This document shows positions 1-14,639 of a stretch of DNA of 64,000 bases, one piece after another (the first letter of the stretch is position 1; every line of letters begins with the position of its first letter). The translations under genes and the position numbers were made by a program. A model generated the notes under the pieces. The model worked only from the letters and a program-made list of their open reading frames with translations. It was not told the origin of the DNA and ran no database searches. The DNA comes from Hybos culiciformis (Eukaryota > Arthropoda > Insecta > Diptera > Hybotidae): the NCBI GenBank assembly GCA_964007475.1, contig OZ023275.1:22030744-22094743 (forward strand), given 5' to 3'.

Positions 1-3000
1 ATATCCTGTAACCTTAGTAATATTGTAGAAATAAATCTGAAAAATTGCATCACTTAGCATATTACGAGAAAAACTGTGTATTTTATAAATTCAATGAAAA
101 AGATTAATGGAAAATTTTTATTTTTATCATTTTTTCAAATAGTAGGTTAGTTAAATTTTTGCAATTTATATGTTTTAAATATATATGAATACTGTTATTT
201 TAAGATGAATAGATATTCAAGGAAATAAATGAAAGTAATTAATAATTAACTGTACAGATCGTAAGTAAAATACTTACTTAAAGTAGGGAAATTTACCATT
301 AGGCTTGTCGAATCTTCCTAATACATTTCACTAGATTCGTATAAAGAAAAATATTCAAATAGAGATCATTCAACAGATTACAATTGAAAAAATTTGAAAA
401 TTTCAAATTCAAGGAATTTTATTGTGAATATATATCATAAAAAGGAAAAACAGATAATGCGGGTGCAGACATTTATCCATTTTTAGTAAAAATAACAATA
501 ATGCAGGAATATTTTACAAAAATATATTATGTTGGTATATATACAAAACAACACAACAAATATAATTTATATATAGTATACAATAAAAGAAGGGCTATAA
601 TCTTAAGTGATGGCTGCACCATCAAAAAATATAAACAAAAAAAAAAAAAAATCTGAGACAGCAACAACCTAGGCAACAACGGACGTTAATAATTATAAAA
701 TGTTTTTTCCTTTTTTTCGTAAAATTATAATAATAGTAGAGAGTTTAGTTCTCTGTGTATTTAATAAACGAAGGGAGTGTGCAATTTATTAAACCCCTTA
801 TTTAATTTGAAATATTTTTCCTTTATTTATTTATTTATTTTTTTTTTGCGTTCTCAGTTAAAATCATTGCCAAAAATTTTAACAACAAAATTTTATTCTT
901 CAAATTTATTTTATGATAAAAAAATGTTTTTTTGTTTTTTTCGGATACAATGGATAAAATGGGGGCCTTAATAATAATAATTATGAATTATTATTTTTTT
1001 TTTAGTCTCTTAATACAAAATTATGTAAATTTTAAAGTATTTAGAAAGAGCCGGAATTAATTTGGAAATGTAGTATGATGGGAAAATTTGTTTTCATTTG
1101 TTTTTTTTTAAGGAATTTTACATACACACACTTTAAATGTATGTGTACGTATGTTTAGTCTGCTCTACGTCAAAAATGAAAATTGACTATCTAATATTTT
1201 CACTAAATGTTCCTCCATAATTAATTAACTAATAAAACTATTCCATTTTTTGAAAGAAATCTACGATTTTGGGTTTCGGACTTAAAAGCTCACAAATAAT
1301 TCTCACATAAAATTTTTATATTTTCAATTAAAAAAAAAAAAAGAAGTTTTAATGGATGCTGTGAAAATAAAGTATCAGGGTAGATAAATGCTGATTAAAT
1401 CAAAATTTGTATAGATCGATAGTAGTAATGTTTAAAAAAAAATTCTAAAAATCTTTTAAACTGAAACGAAATCGAACTTCGTACTTAATTTTAAGAAGTA
1501 CTGCGTCCTGTAATTTTTTTTGTCTATTAAATGTATAAACTGTATAGTTTTGTTGACTATGTATGATGATACAAGCATAATCATTTTGTCTGCAAAATAA
1601 TATCTATCGTGTGGTGCAATTAACAACAAAAGAGTAATAATAAGTAAGAAGATGGCAAAAAACCTAATTACATTGTATCAATTGTATATTATATAAATTT
1701 TGTTAAATTTAATTTGGTTAAACCACAATTTTCTAATAATTATGTACATACATCGTACATACATGGTATATATTGGATACATTCATTTACATAATATATT
1801 TTTGTTTTTTTTTTTATTTTGCTTTAAATATCTATACATAGAATTTAGTTAACACTATAAATTTTGTTTTAAATACATTTTATACACATATGTATATAAA
1901 TTTAACTTTAGTTTATGTTTCTATTTTTTTTGTTTACTTTTTTCCGATATAGCTATGGCTAGAATTTAATTAAAAAATTTATTTGTTGAATATTTAGATA
2001 TATATGCATATATATATAATGATTGTGTTGTTTAGAGAGTATGCGGTTAGCATTAGCATCATAAAATCAATAAAATTAATGAATAATTGAATAGTTTGTG
2101 TTATAGGGAATAATAATAATTTTAATTGAAAACACAGTAAGCATCAATTTATTTAATAATTTTTAGTTAAATTTATGGATAGTATTCATTATACATAAAA
2201 AAAAAATTAATTTATTACTTTGTCTATAGTTAATGTATAGCTAATTTACTCTGTATTACACAAATGGTGTTATGCGATACTTATGTGTTAACAATCATGT
2301 CGATTTGAACTCAGCAAAATATTGTTATTTCAAATATATTTTTAATATCGTCGGTGTTCAAGAGAATTAATTGTATTTTTGAACTTTTTTTATTAAAGTT
2401 TTACATTTTATAAGCAAAAAAGAAAATTTAGAATAATAGTTTATAATATATAAAAAAGTTAAATTAAACAGAAACGATCCAATCACACTGTCGGCAAATA
2501 TTATAAAATTCAAGCAATCTTTATTATTTTTGAATCAATTTAAAAATATATGTACATTGTACATCTACAATTCCGGAAGTATTATATTCGATGACAAATT
2601 TTTTATTAAATGCAAAAAAAGTGAAATTTTTGAAGTTTCTGGTGATTTTTTGTCTTTCTTATAATACTTTCATTTTTCACTTTACATGTGAAAGTAGTTG
2701 GAATATTGCCTCCCAAACATATTTCCACGGTTATATATGTCTTCGAAATCACTGGTTGATTTTAGTTAGGCTTCAGACTATCATGATTTAAAAATAAATC
2801 TTGTTTTAAAGCTAAACCTTAAAACTAGATTAAATCTAATATCCCTAATACACAACCTCACTAAAACCAACAACAGATTATCAAGGACACTGCAAACAAT
2901 AAATTCGGAATAAAGACTATAATAATAATACGTTTCTGTACATAGTATTTCTTTTTTTCAAATCATCATTATAACATAAAACTGAAAACTTAAATCCAAA

Positions 3001-6000
3001 TTTAGAAAAACTTGTGTAGATATTTGTATATTTGTAAAACTATAGTGTCGCCTTCCTGTTAAGACATTTACTCGTCTATATTATGTGACCAACTTTTTGT
3101 ATTGCATTTTAATTGTATGATTTTTAAAGTTTTTTAATTTTTTTGTCCTAGAAAAATATTTATTGTCTGATTTCCATGATGCAATAAAAAGATTAATAAA
3201 ATTCAGAAAGAAAAAAAAACATGACTTTAATATTTAAAGCAAAGTATCTGCATTTATTTAAGTAGGTATATATATTTTCCCAAATTGTTTCCAAATAAAT
3301 CTACATATGTATGTAAATACACGATGATAATTCTAATCACCTGACGACACGCATATTTAACATCTCACTGGTGCAATAAAGTAAAATAAAAAGGTTTCTT
3401 TGTTAAAAAAAACAATTTCTTTCTTCTCTTTTTTAAAAATATTGAATTTAATATCTGATATTATCATTTTATGATATTTTGTTTATCTTTTATTTTTTCC
3501 ACCTAATTGAGATAAGCATTGTAAAAACATTTTTTTGCCGGTCATAATCAAAAAAAAAAATAAGAAAAATGACTACATGGCGCTTAATTTGTTTATTTTT
3601 TTTTATATACGTTTATTCTAATTCAAACACTCACAGCAGGTTTCTTTAATTTTGTTATAATAGTAAGGTAAAAAAGGCAACATAAATATAAAAAAAATAC
3701 AACTAATTTGGTTTTTATCAACACATTAATCGGATGTTATGTTAAAAAAAAATTCAACAGATATTTGCATTTATATTATTTGCATACATTTTTATGTATT
3801 TTTTAGTGTGCTATTTTTCAAAGTCTAGTGCGGAGCTTCTTTAATATAAAAAAATGTTCACAAATTTTCTCACAACTTTAGTCAGACTGTCAAGAAGAAG
3901 AAAATTTACTTGCAGTTAAAAATGATTTCACAAATTTAAGGGTAAAATCTTATTTTTCTCCCGAATCTTTTTGAAAATCAATTTGTTTTTATTTATTTTT
4001 TTTTTATTATATTTAACATAAGGAAGGAATTTTGATTTTAGAGCGTGACCATGGCAAAATTACAAATTTATGACCTTTTCGCATAAAACAGAATGTTACT
4101 TTTTTAGTGAAATTTCCAAAAAATAAAGTAATCAATTTATATTTGATCGCATTGGAAAAGCAAAATGAAAATATATATACAGAGAAGTTTAATTTATATA
4201 TAGGAAAAATAAAATAAAAAAAATAAATTCTATGAAGCAAGAACAGGATTAAATTGAATCAAATTCAAAAAAAAAAAAAAAACCAAGTATATAGGGGAAA
4301 AAAAAAAGCAGAACATAAAAAAGCAGAACATATTTTTTGGCATCAAAAAAAAAAAAAGGGAATTTTTTATGTGATTCGGAAGACAAATTTTTTAAAACAA
4401 AATTTCTAGTATATTAACAAGCATGAATTTAAAATGAAAAAAAATAAAATAAAAAAATTTGGGTCAGTATTCTTGTTCAAAACTAATGTATATGTAGTAC
4501 TACTATCATGGATTATGTTCAAAATATTATTATGTTGTACATTGATAAATGTTGTTATATAAATATTAAGTATATGCAGCAGTCATTGCTCATAATAAAA
4601 TAGCAGTAAAGTAAAAAATTGTGGTTTTTTGCAAAATTTTGGTCAAAAATAGGCACGTTTATTTTCTGTTTGACTCCTAAAAAAATTTTTTTAATTTTAA
4701 AAGATACAATTTTTTTTTTTTTTTAATGCAATTTGGCGATAATAGTTATTGTGCTATTAATTACTTTTTCCAATGATGAGTAAGCCCCAAGTTTCGATTA
4801 AGTTAAGATCGGTAATAAACCTTGTCTTGGAACTAGAATTAGAACTCAGGTAGAAAATTGTATGTATAGTCTTTTTGCTTCATTTTTAGCTCGCCTGTTA
4901 AACTTGAACTATGCTTAGTGGGATTGAAAAAATAATAAATTGAGAAGAATAATTTGTTTTTTAAATACTGGGCTATTATTTGAATATGTGAAAAGATAGC
5001 AGATTGCGCTGAATAAAATGGAAAAATTAAAAATTCAATCAGTCAAAAAATTTCATAATTTTCATTTATTACGTTTTAAATTTTTTCCTTTCGTTTTTTT
5101 TATTCTGAAAACAAATGATTTTACCTAATTTTTTGGATAATGGCCAATGGAGTTAAACCAAGGCACAAAAGCTCTTCTTTGTTTTTTGTTTTTTTCCATT
5201 GAATTCACAACATAATAATTTTGAAGGAAAAATAAAAAAAAAAAAAAACCCGAAAATAAAAAGTTGAATTATTGCACAATATGAAAGGACATGTTTTGAG
5301 TTTAATTTTTTTTATTTTCGGGAATTAGGCTGCTATCATCCTTCATGTTGTCAGAAACAGTAAACCAAAAAATAAAAAACAAATTCGGGGAAAAAAAATT
5401 GTTATGAAAGAGAAAAAAAAATTAATATTTGAAGAAAAATCGAAATAAAGAAAAAAAATACAGAGAGTATCATTGACCCTACTTTTCATATTTTCTTCTT
5501 ATTTTTTTTCTGAAGAAAACTTTTCATACTTTGCTTTTGAAATTTTTGATATCTTTTGGAAATTTTGGAAAACTGCCATGACGGAATAATGATTTTCTTT
5601 TTTTTTTTCTATTTTTTTTTTTTTTATATCTTTTGAGTTTTTCCATCTTTTACATGGAGTTTTTTACAAGAAAAATTTTTATATAAATATTTCAAATTAA
5701 ATATTACTTGCAAACAGAATTCATGATTTTTGTTCTATGTATATGTGTATCTTATTTTATTTATTAAGTTTTTAATTTTTTATTTTTTTTTTTTGGGCTA
5801 AGGATAAAGCTTTTACATAATCACAGAGTGGAAGATAAAACTTTGATTTGAAAAAAAAAAAAAAATGTGAAACTAAAAAAAAAAAAAAAACTAATATCAT
5901 AACTTTTGGAAAATTAAAACCACACATAAATGAAATTATTGTTTCAGATAGTTATTTTTTTTATCTTGTGTATTTTTTCAAATTTGAGAAATTTTTATGA

Positions 6001-9000
6001 TGATAAAGACTAATTTTAATTTGTGTGCAATGATAACTTTTTTTTTTTTTTGTTAAAAATTTTGTGCAATTTTGTAATTGACATTATGCCAAAAAAAAAA
6101 CAAAAATTAAATATACATATATATGTATTTTATATGAACAAAATAAGCACAGATAAATGGTACCGACATTCGAAGGACATTATAATATACAGATAAATGA
6201 AAAAATATAGAAATTATTATTATTATTATTACTTTTTTTAGAAATAGGTTAATAAGTTTTTTATGAAGTAGCCAAAAAACAAATTTTTTTTTTTGTATAA
6301 AACCCGAACTTGTAATGGATTAGTTTTTACTTTATTGTATATTTAACGAAATCATTATGTTATTATTGCTGAACTAGATTAAAGAGGAAATAAAATGCAA
6401 TTTATGTTAATTTAAAAATGGAATTTGAAAATTGCGAGTTTTTCGTTTCTGTGGCTGACTAATCTTATAATAATTAATTCCAACTCATAATGTAGTTACC
6501 AAAATTAAAGATTCAACAATAAAATAAAGTTCTAGAAAGCTTTTAACAACAACAAATTTATTGAACTTATGAACTTATTGATATGATTTGTGTCAAGGTC
6601 TCAAATTTACCTCGCTTCACAGCCTTTAAAAAAATAGATTGCACTTGACAATATTACCGAAAGAATTATCGACATGGTTATTGACAATAGTAATACAAGA
6701 ATGTTATCTAAGTGAGGGCCGTCTTGTAATTGTCCTATGTAATAATATTGACCAACATTGAAAATTTTTGTTTACCTAAAATTGTAGAAATTTTTTAAAA
6801 ATATAACTGTTATCTAATATTCAGTTTCCTTAATAGAAGAATTTTGACTGCTGTTCCAATTAATTTATCATGAAAATATTTTTTCCCTTGGTACCATTAG
6901 AAAATTATCGAAAAAAAAAAAACATTTCAAGTGTATCTCTGGAGAAATTAATTATTGGGTGCCTAATATAACTTCTTTTTTTTTTAGTTAAATATTTTAT
7001 TTTCTTGTAATTTTCTCATTCCCAAAAAAAAATTATTAAGTCTGGAAAGGAACAAAAAAAAAAAGTGATAAGTATTTTATTTAAAAAAAAAAAAAAATCT
7101 TTTTTTTCTGCTCCTCTGTAATTTGTAAAAGAGAAGTGTGAAATCAGCCGGTAAATTTCAATGAATTTTATGTTTCTTTGAAATTTTGGTTGTTTTTTTT
7201 TCTTTTCCTTGTTTACTGAAGAGATTATTATTTTTTTTTTTTCATTTTTTTTTTACAAATGATTGCCTTAAAAATTTTTTTAAAGAATTAAAAATTAAAA
7301 AAAAAAAAACAAAATTAAATAAGAAGAAAAATTATAAGTTTTGTTGAAAATCATGTTGAGAGATTAAAAATAATTAAATGGTTGTTGGTTCGGTTTTTAT
7401 ATAGGAAATTTTTTTTTAATTTGTTTTATTTTTTATTTCTCTGTTTTCATCAAACCTCAAATATCTGAAAGTCTGTGTTAAATCAACTTAAAGATTTAAT
7501 AGAAAAATAACAATATACATATAGAAGATATATATAAAGAAATATGAAAACAACATAAAAATTCATTCAATAATCCACAGAATAATAATATTATAATTAA
7601 ATAATTATTTTATTCTTTTTAACCAAAAAAAAAAAAAAAATTTATGATTTATTGGAATTTGAAAAATTGTAAATTTCTTTGAAAAAAAAAAAAAAACTTG
7701 TTCCGTACAATCTTTATTAGAAATTATTTTTTTTCTCCAGTTTTTGTAAAGAATTTTATTTGAATTAATTTAACATTCTATTCATAGCCATCGAAGCATA
7801 AAGATTTTATGTGTACTTAGGTTGCATTGAAAAACTTTTTTAATAAATTTTTATTAAGAATTCTTTCAAAAAAGTTTTCAATAAAAATTAAATAAACAAT
7901 TTTTCTTATTTATATGTATATTATATATACATTATATAAATATGTATATTTGTATAGATAAATAAATACAAAAAATAAAGTAAGAAAAGAGAGGAAAAAA
8001 AAACAGAAATTATATAAAACTTTCATGATTTTTTTTTAACCAAAAGTCTTTTTGTAGGCCACCTAATTGTTTGAAATTTTCTTCACTTTTCACGGTGTAC
8101 TTTATGTGACTGAAGGTATTGCGATAAAATAGGTACATATTTTTATTTGAGAAAATTTCTCGAAAAACTTTTTTAAGATTAAAGTACGGTGAGGTAGGTA
8201 GTTTTTAATATTTGAAATGGCAGAAATATGAATTTATTCGTCGCATTGAATATATTTATTTTGAATTATACATAGAAATTGCTTAAAAAAAGTCAATAAA
8301 AATATTTATGATTTCGATTTTTATATTTATTTATAGAACTATACTGTCAGAATTAATAATAATTGTTAACCAACTTAATATTAGGTATATATAGCAACGA
8401 TTCTGCAAACGCGGCTTTCAGAAGGGCTCGTTATTAACTTGAAATAAATGATTTAAAATATCTACACTAAAGCAAGCTGCTTGACCGCTAATTTCAATTT
8501 TTGTTACAAAAGATAATCATGAATCATTCTATTCATCGTTCTATTCATCATGAATCATTCTGCAGCACAGAGAACATCGTTTTACATAGCACAGTGAAGA
8601 TTAAAATTTCATCATATTTACTAAATAAAAAAAAGGTTGAATGCGGCTCGCATTGCCCAAGAAAATGTCTTCCAACCAAGTTATAAATTTTTCTCTCATT
8701 GCTTTGACATATTTTATATTCGAAAATTACTATACATTTTAATTTCTTAATTATTATTATAATTAAAATTCACCAACTTCCAACACATCAAAAATCTTCA
8801 TATTAACCTTTTAAAGAAATATAAAAAAAATTTATTGCATCATTAATTCTAAACCTCTTAGACCGACAAAGATGGTCACAACTATTATTCTTTAAAATTA
8901 AATAACTTTATAGACATTTTATACCCGATTGATGAGGAGATAACTAAACACTGATCATAAATTTGACATTAATATATATTTTGAACATAAGTTTGAGTAT

Positions 9001-10470
9001 AATCTGCCTGTTTTGACCTGACATTATTCTTTTGTAAATTTATACGTACATATATATAATTTTATAATTATATTGACTGTGTGCATCTGCTGTGTTATAT
9101 AAAAGGACTTAAAATGCAATTATAAATATATGTGAATTTTTTCAAATACATTTTTGACATTAATAGGATGATATTTCATGTGTCCTGATAGGAAAAAAAA
9201 TAAAGATTTATCTCATAGAGAAAAATGTAAATGTTCTTGAAAAAGGTTCAAAATAAAAAATCAAATTATTATAAAATTGGATAATAAGATTTTTAGTGGC
9301 ATACACATAGTTGTGTTTTATTTTTGTTTTTGTTTTTAATGATGCACTTAAATGTGAAAGATGAAACCTTAAAAATATTTGGAATCCCTTTCCGGATTCT
9401 TTGTTTTTTTTTATTTCATTAACGTAATGTGTTTGTCTTTAACAAAATTAAAAATTTAAAAATTTAAGTGTAATGAGTCACTCTTAAAAATAAATTTTTT
9501 TTTTAATATTATTTTAATCTTACCGATCGATCTCTAAGTTATCAAAAAATTTATTTTCGGTCAATAAGTAGAGAGTTTTTTTTAGTTATATAAGCTTTGT
9601 GTATCACTATTTATGCTTAAGATGATACTAGAGGCTACTAAAATGAACCTTTATTTTATATGTTTATGTTATATGCCAATAAAAATTACTTAGACTTATA
9701 TATGACATGATTGGTTAATAGAGAACTTATTTTAGGGTAAAAATAAAATATTAACGTTTGCAAAGTTTTTCGTTTTTTTTTTGAAATTTTCTGTCAAAAA
9801 ATAAAAGTTTTAAATCTAACTATACAACATAAATATTTGTAAAATTTTACTTTTGTTTTTTTTTTATTTTTTATTTATTTTTTTCTTAAAAGGATAATGT
9901 TTAGGACAAATAGACCCAATTGGTTATGTCTTTTAGTTTTGACAAATTTTAATACTTCCAAAAAATTCTCTGGATATAATTTATTACAAAAAGCCCGCAG
10001 ATTTTTTGAATTAAAAACACATTATTCATTTTTTGTAGAGAAAAATATATAAAGTTGTAAAAAATAAATTATTTTTTTTATTTTTTATCTGTTTAAAATA
10101 CAAAAAAAAATTTATTCTAATCTACAAATCAACATCATCATCAACTTATTATTTTATTCAAAAAAATAAATTTTAAATTCTAATTTTTTATTATGTATTA
10201 GATTTTAAAGACGATAAATATTTCAAAAAGAAAACTTTCCCTTGAAAAAAAATATACAGACAATATATACATAATAATAAAGAAAGCAAGAATTTTAAAA
10301 TTTTCTTTCTTTTCATATAAATATCTCCAACATAGTACATAGATACATGTATATATAACTATAGTTGACAATAATCGTAATAATAAAATGAAGACAAATG
10401 AAAAATAACATAAAATGAATGAAAAGCAAAAAAAAAATTAAATGAACTTGAAAGAATATCTTTTTTGATG
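1..10470. other. AT-rich non-coding DNA, no gene recognised
   Basis: Dense A and T homopolymers (8-18 bases), interspersed TA steps and frequent stops in every frame. Short reading frames here encode mainly K, N, F, I and Y and carry no recognisable domain. Local oddities are a duplicated AGCAGAACATA at about 4309-4331, an (ATT)n stretch near 6217-6230, and a small repeat cluster at 8517-8561. Around 8400-8480 and 8640-8680 the sequence is slightly less AT-rich (for example GCGGCTCGCATTGCCC) but I recognise nothing in it. It could be intergenic or intronic. Confidence 0.7.
8517..8561. repeat. Short imperfect tandem repeat (TCATGAATCATTCT units)
   Basis: The block TCATGAATCATTCT occurs twice, separated by two ATTCATCGTTCTATTCAT-like units, so the stretch is built from 10-14-base variants of one motif. 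It gives rise to the NHSIHRSIHHES stretch in a short spurious reading frame. Visible directly; no function is implied. Confidence 0.6.
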
Positions 10471-10664
10471 CCCTTATACCCTTGTGCCGTCATAATCAGG
10501 GTGGATGACAAAAAGCCTATCATTTTTTTTTTTTTGTATAAGAAAAGGGAAAAAAAAAATAAAATTTTTGTTCAAAAACGAAAAAATGTCATTTTTATTC
10601 TTTGTCCATGTTATCATTTCAATTCCATGAAATTATAATATATTTTTTTTTATCTGCACACAGT

Positions 10665-10690
10665 TTATTATTATTATTATTATTATTATT
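10665..10690. repeat. (TTA)n microsatellite
   Basis: About 8.7 uninterrupted TTA units (26 bases). Confidence 0.9.
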
Positions 10691-11892
10691 TTTGTTCACC
10701 CTCTCTCATAAACATATAATATCCCATAGTTAGAAAATCCCATATAATTTTCCAGTTTTTTTTTTTTTTTATTTTTTTATTTTGAAGTTTATAGTGTAAT
10801 TAGAATTCAAAAGGCATATCTCATTCATTCATGTTATGATCCGCATAAAGAAAAAAAAAAACAAATTTCTTTAAAAAAATAGTATATGAATTTAAATATT
10901 ATATTATGACATATAATCAAATTTGATTATTTGATTCCTTGATTCTCCTGTAATCTTTTATTATTTTTTTTCCTTTTTTTTATAATATTCAAAAACTGGC
11001 ACTTATGATTAGCTTATGAGGATTAAGTAAAAGAAAATTATTTCATTTAAAATTTTATATGGTTTTTATTTTTATATTTATATATTTTTTTTTAATATTA
11101 TGGACATTGGACATTTATTCGTTTATTGTACACAGTGTATAATATTTAAAAACATTAAAACTGATTTAAGAAAATGTCAAAGAATTTTAAATCCTCTTTG
11201 TAGTTTCAGTTTTCAGATAATAATTTTATTCTTTTTTTTTTTTTTTTAAAGTGTCAATGAAACATAATAATAATAAGGAAATTATTATTAATTTTAAATA
11301 TGAATAATCTATTTTAACGACGATATTGAAAATGTTATTTAAATTTAAATAAGACGTTTTTAAGCCGAAGATGAGTAAAATAAACAGCAAATAGCTTTTC
11401 TTTAGGCCTAGATTTTATTTTTTTTTTAAATATAAGAGACTTTAGCAAGAATATGTGTATATATATTTTTTTTGAGGTTCACATTATAAGGAAATGAAAC
11501 CTATTATTTCATAAGATATTAAAGTTTTAAATAATTACAACACTTTTAAAATTTTCATCAATACTTTGCCTTTCGCTAAATTATACGGTATGTAAACTGG
11601 TTTTTACAACAAAACATTATTAGTTTACAAATGCATGTTACTTTTTTATTTTCAAAATAACATTAAAGAACTTTTTTTTTTAATATAATTCATCTGATTT
11701 TTAAATAAAAATTATATGCTGCAAAAGTAGGTATTAAAAAAAAAAAAAAAACTAAATCTCTTCTTTTTTTGATGCAATCACTTTAAGGCTATAAGCAAGT
11801 GTATTTGAATGCCTCACATTCGCAAAGGGATTAAGTATATATATTTATTATATTATTTGTAATGTCATAAAACGTTGCAGTTTTATAGAAAG

Positions 11893-11920
11893 ATAATAAT
11901 AATAATAATAATAATAATAT
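11893..11920. repeat. (ATA)n microsatellite
   Basis: About 9.3 uninterrupted ATA units (28 bases), just upstream of an ATGCTTTC stretch. Confidence 0.9.
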
Positions 11921-12470
11921 GCTTTCTTTATAGAAATTTTTCTATGACAACTTAGGGGAATACTACACTTCTATTTTTTTTTTTTTTTAATGCAAACATG
12001 CCATTCATAATCTTAAAAAAAAAATTTGTAACATAAGGATTTACTGGATATTTTGGAAAATTATGTATGAAATCAGTTTTTGATTGTGACTATAAAAATT
12101 AATAATATTCTGTACACAAAAAACCTATATTTATAAATTCTAAGATATATATAGACATATAAATATTCATAAAAAAAAACAATTTTATATGTTTCTAAGT
12201 AAAATTTAATGTAAATAAAAAAAAAGAATTTATATTTTGAGAGAAGCATATCAAGCATAGTTATGAAAAAAAAAAATTTTATTTACACAAAAATATCCCA
12301 AAAGAATTCGAAATAAATATTGCAATTTGGGTTCTTTTTTTTTTTTTTTTTTCTATCAATTTTTATTTTTTTTTCGATATAAAAATAAAAATAAATGGAA
12401 TTTTTAATAAATATAATATATAAAATATGAATTTTTATTTTAATCTATTTATATTTAATATACATGTACA

Positions 12471-12487
12471 GTTGTTGTTGTTGTTGT
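12471..12487. repeat. (GTT)n microsatellite
   Basis: Five and a half GTT units; one of the few microsatellites here that contains G. Confidence 0.85.
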
Positions 12488-12517
12488 ATATCTTTGGGGG
12501 AATATAAATGAAATAAA

Positions 12518-12535
12518 AATAATAATAATAATAAT
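12518..12535. repeat. (AAT)n microsatellite
   Basis: Six AAT units about 30 bases downstream of the GTT tract. Confidence 0.8.
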
Positions 12536-14604
12536 GACCAGCAATAAAATTTCCAAATTTTTTATTTCGCACCTTTTTTTTTTTGCTATGAAAGATATTT
12601 TAATAATATTTAATGGATTTTTTTGAATACAAAAATTTTTTGAAGTTAAACAAATAGTTGTTCTATCTTACATGCTGAAGTTATGACTTAAAGATAATAT
12701 ATAGTTGCACTAAAAAAGATTAAAAATGCCTGTTTTGGGCTTAACAACAAAATGCATTCTGTTAAATCAAGACATAATTTTATAAATTGATTTTTTCCCA
12801 TTGAACTTTTATTAGACAAGAAATTTTTTAAATATTGAAGACTGTAAAAATCAAGATTTTTTATAGTCTGTAAGCCGTACCTGGTACCTATAATATAATG
12901 GAAATATTTTTCACACTTTTATACTCAATTATTAAGAAACCAAATTAGTGGAAATATTTTTGTTTTTCGAAAAAAAAACTCCTTAATCCGTTCCAATAAA
13001 AATGTTCCATTAAACTTTATAAATTCACTTAAAAAAATTTATTTCAAAATTTTCGAGATGAAAAACAAAAAATTTTATATATTTAAATAATACGAAATAT
13101 TATTCTATAGTGAATATTATATACTCGGTAGATTTATAGTTGAAGTTTTTTTTTATTATTATTTTTAAAACTTTCATTTTCATTTTTTTATTTTATTTTA
13201 TTTGGTTCTCCAAGAATAATAAAATTTTAAATAAAAAAAAAAATGCAAATACTTCAAAAAAAAAAAAAAAAAATAGAAAAGAACTTAAAATCCTTGAAAA
13301 AAAAACTTTTTTGTTTTGCGGTTTAATTTTTGAGTGTTTATCAATCACTTCAAAATTAAACTGATAGTTTTAGTTTTAATTTCTTAACAAATAAAATAAT
13401 AATATATATATATTTTTTTTTCTTCAAAATATTTATATTCAGGGTATGTAAGTTTATTTATGTACAATATATATTTCTATGTAATCTCCATAAATTTAAT
13501 ATATATAAAAATTGAATAATAAAAAAAATGAGGATTGGTTTTATTATATTTATTACTTAATGTGAAACTAAAACGTCTGGCTAAAAATAAAAAACAATTT
13601 ATTCTTTAATATAAAAATTTAGTTTATTTTTTTGCATGGTGAATTTTTCAGCAGCTCACACATGTAGATGAATTGATTAGGCGTAACCTAAACTCCATGT
13701 AATTGAAAATAATAAGACTATTTAAAGAGAATATAAAAAAAAATTGCATTTAAATCTCTTACTGATGGCAAAAATATAACTCGTTAACAACAAAAAAAAA
13801 ATTAATAAATAAAATTAACAAGAAGATAATAAGAGTTAATTTGTGAATTTTCTGCCACCCAAATTATGGCATGTGGGATAAAAAATTATTAAAAGCTATA
13901 AAATTCTAAATATTATTTATTACGATGCGTAAAGAGCTGAGCTAAATACATTTAGCATTAATGTCTAATTTAGCCCCAACTCGCTTAAATTTCGAGATAG
14001 ATATTTTATGAAAATATTAACATAGATAATAAAAAATTATGAATATTTAAAAAATTTTACTATTTTACGATTTCACATTATAATAAAATTTAACATTTCA
14101 GTTCGCGAAACAAGTTAGTATTTCCCATTATACAATTATATGAAGAGTGATTCATTTAAGAAGGCATTTTATATTATTATTGTATATGCTTATATTATTC
14201 ACTACGATAGCATAGTTAGTATTTATTTTTGTGAAAATTTTTATATGATTAAAGAGAAAACTTTGTATTATTATAAATTTTTAAACAAAATACATTACAG
14301 AAGACAGATATCTTTTAAGTAATTTTGAATTCATTTTTAACAAATTTTGAAAAAATAAAAAAAAAATAAAAAATAAAATAATAAAATAAAACTTTTGTTA
14401 TTATTTCTGATTTTTTTTTTATATTTTTTATCTTGCTGGTTTATCATTCATCAAAAGTTTAATTTGACTTTTGATGACTTAAGCAGTTATCTTATATAGC
14501 TAACAATGAAAATTATTCTCTATAAGATAAAAAGTTGTATATTAAAGAATATAGGGCTGAATTTTTTTTTATTTCATATCACTGTCAAAATGCAAATGTT
14601 GATG

Positions 14605-14639
14605 GAAACAAAAAAAAAAAAAATTTTTTTTTTTGTTTC
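14605..14639. repeat. A-tract/T-tract palindrome (GAAAC-A14-T11-GTTTC)
   Basis: A run of 14 A is followed at once by a run of 11 T, and the pair is bracketed by GAAAC on the left and its complement GTTTC on the right, giving a near-perfect 35-base inverted repeat. Adjacent poly(A)/poly(T) pairs without such a bracket also occur, for example near 18765-18790. Confidence 0.8.

Noticed and set aside
2591..2791. 66-codon ATG frame with a hydrophobic, signal-peptide-like start
   Set aside because: Hydrophobic F/L/I runs are common by chance in T-rich DNA; no G+C rise, no family and no splice signals that fit.
10474..10530. TATACCC...AGGGTGG as the start of a DINE-1/Helitron-type element
   Set aside because: The match to such ends is a few bases only, with no second end, no CTRR terminus and no copies in the window.
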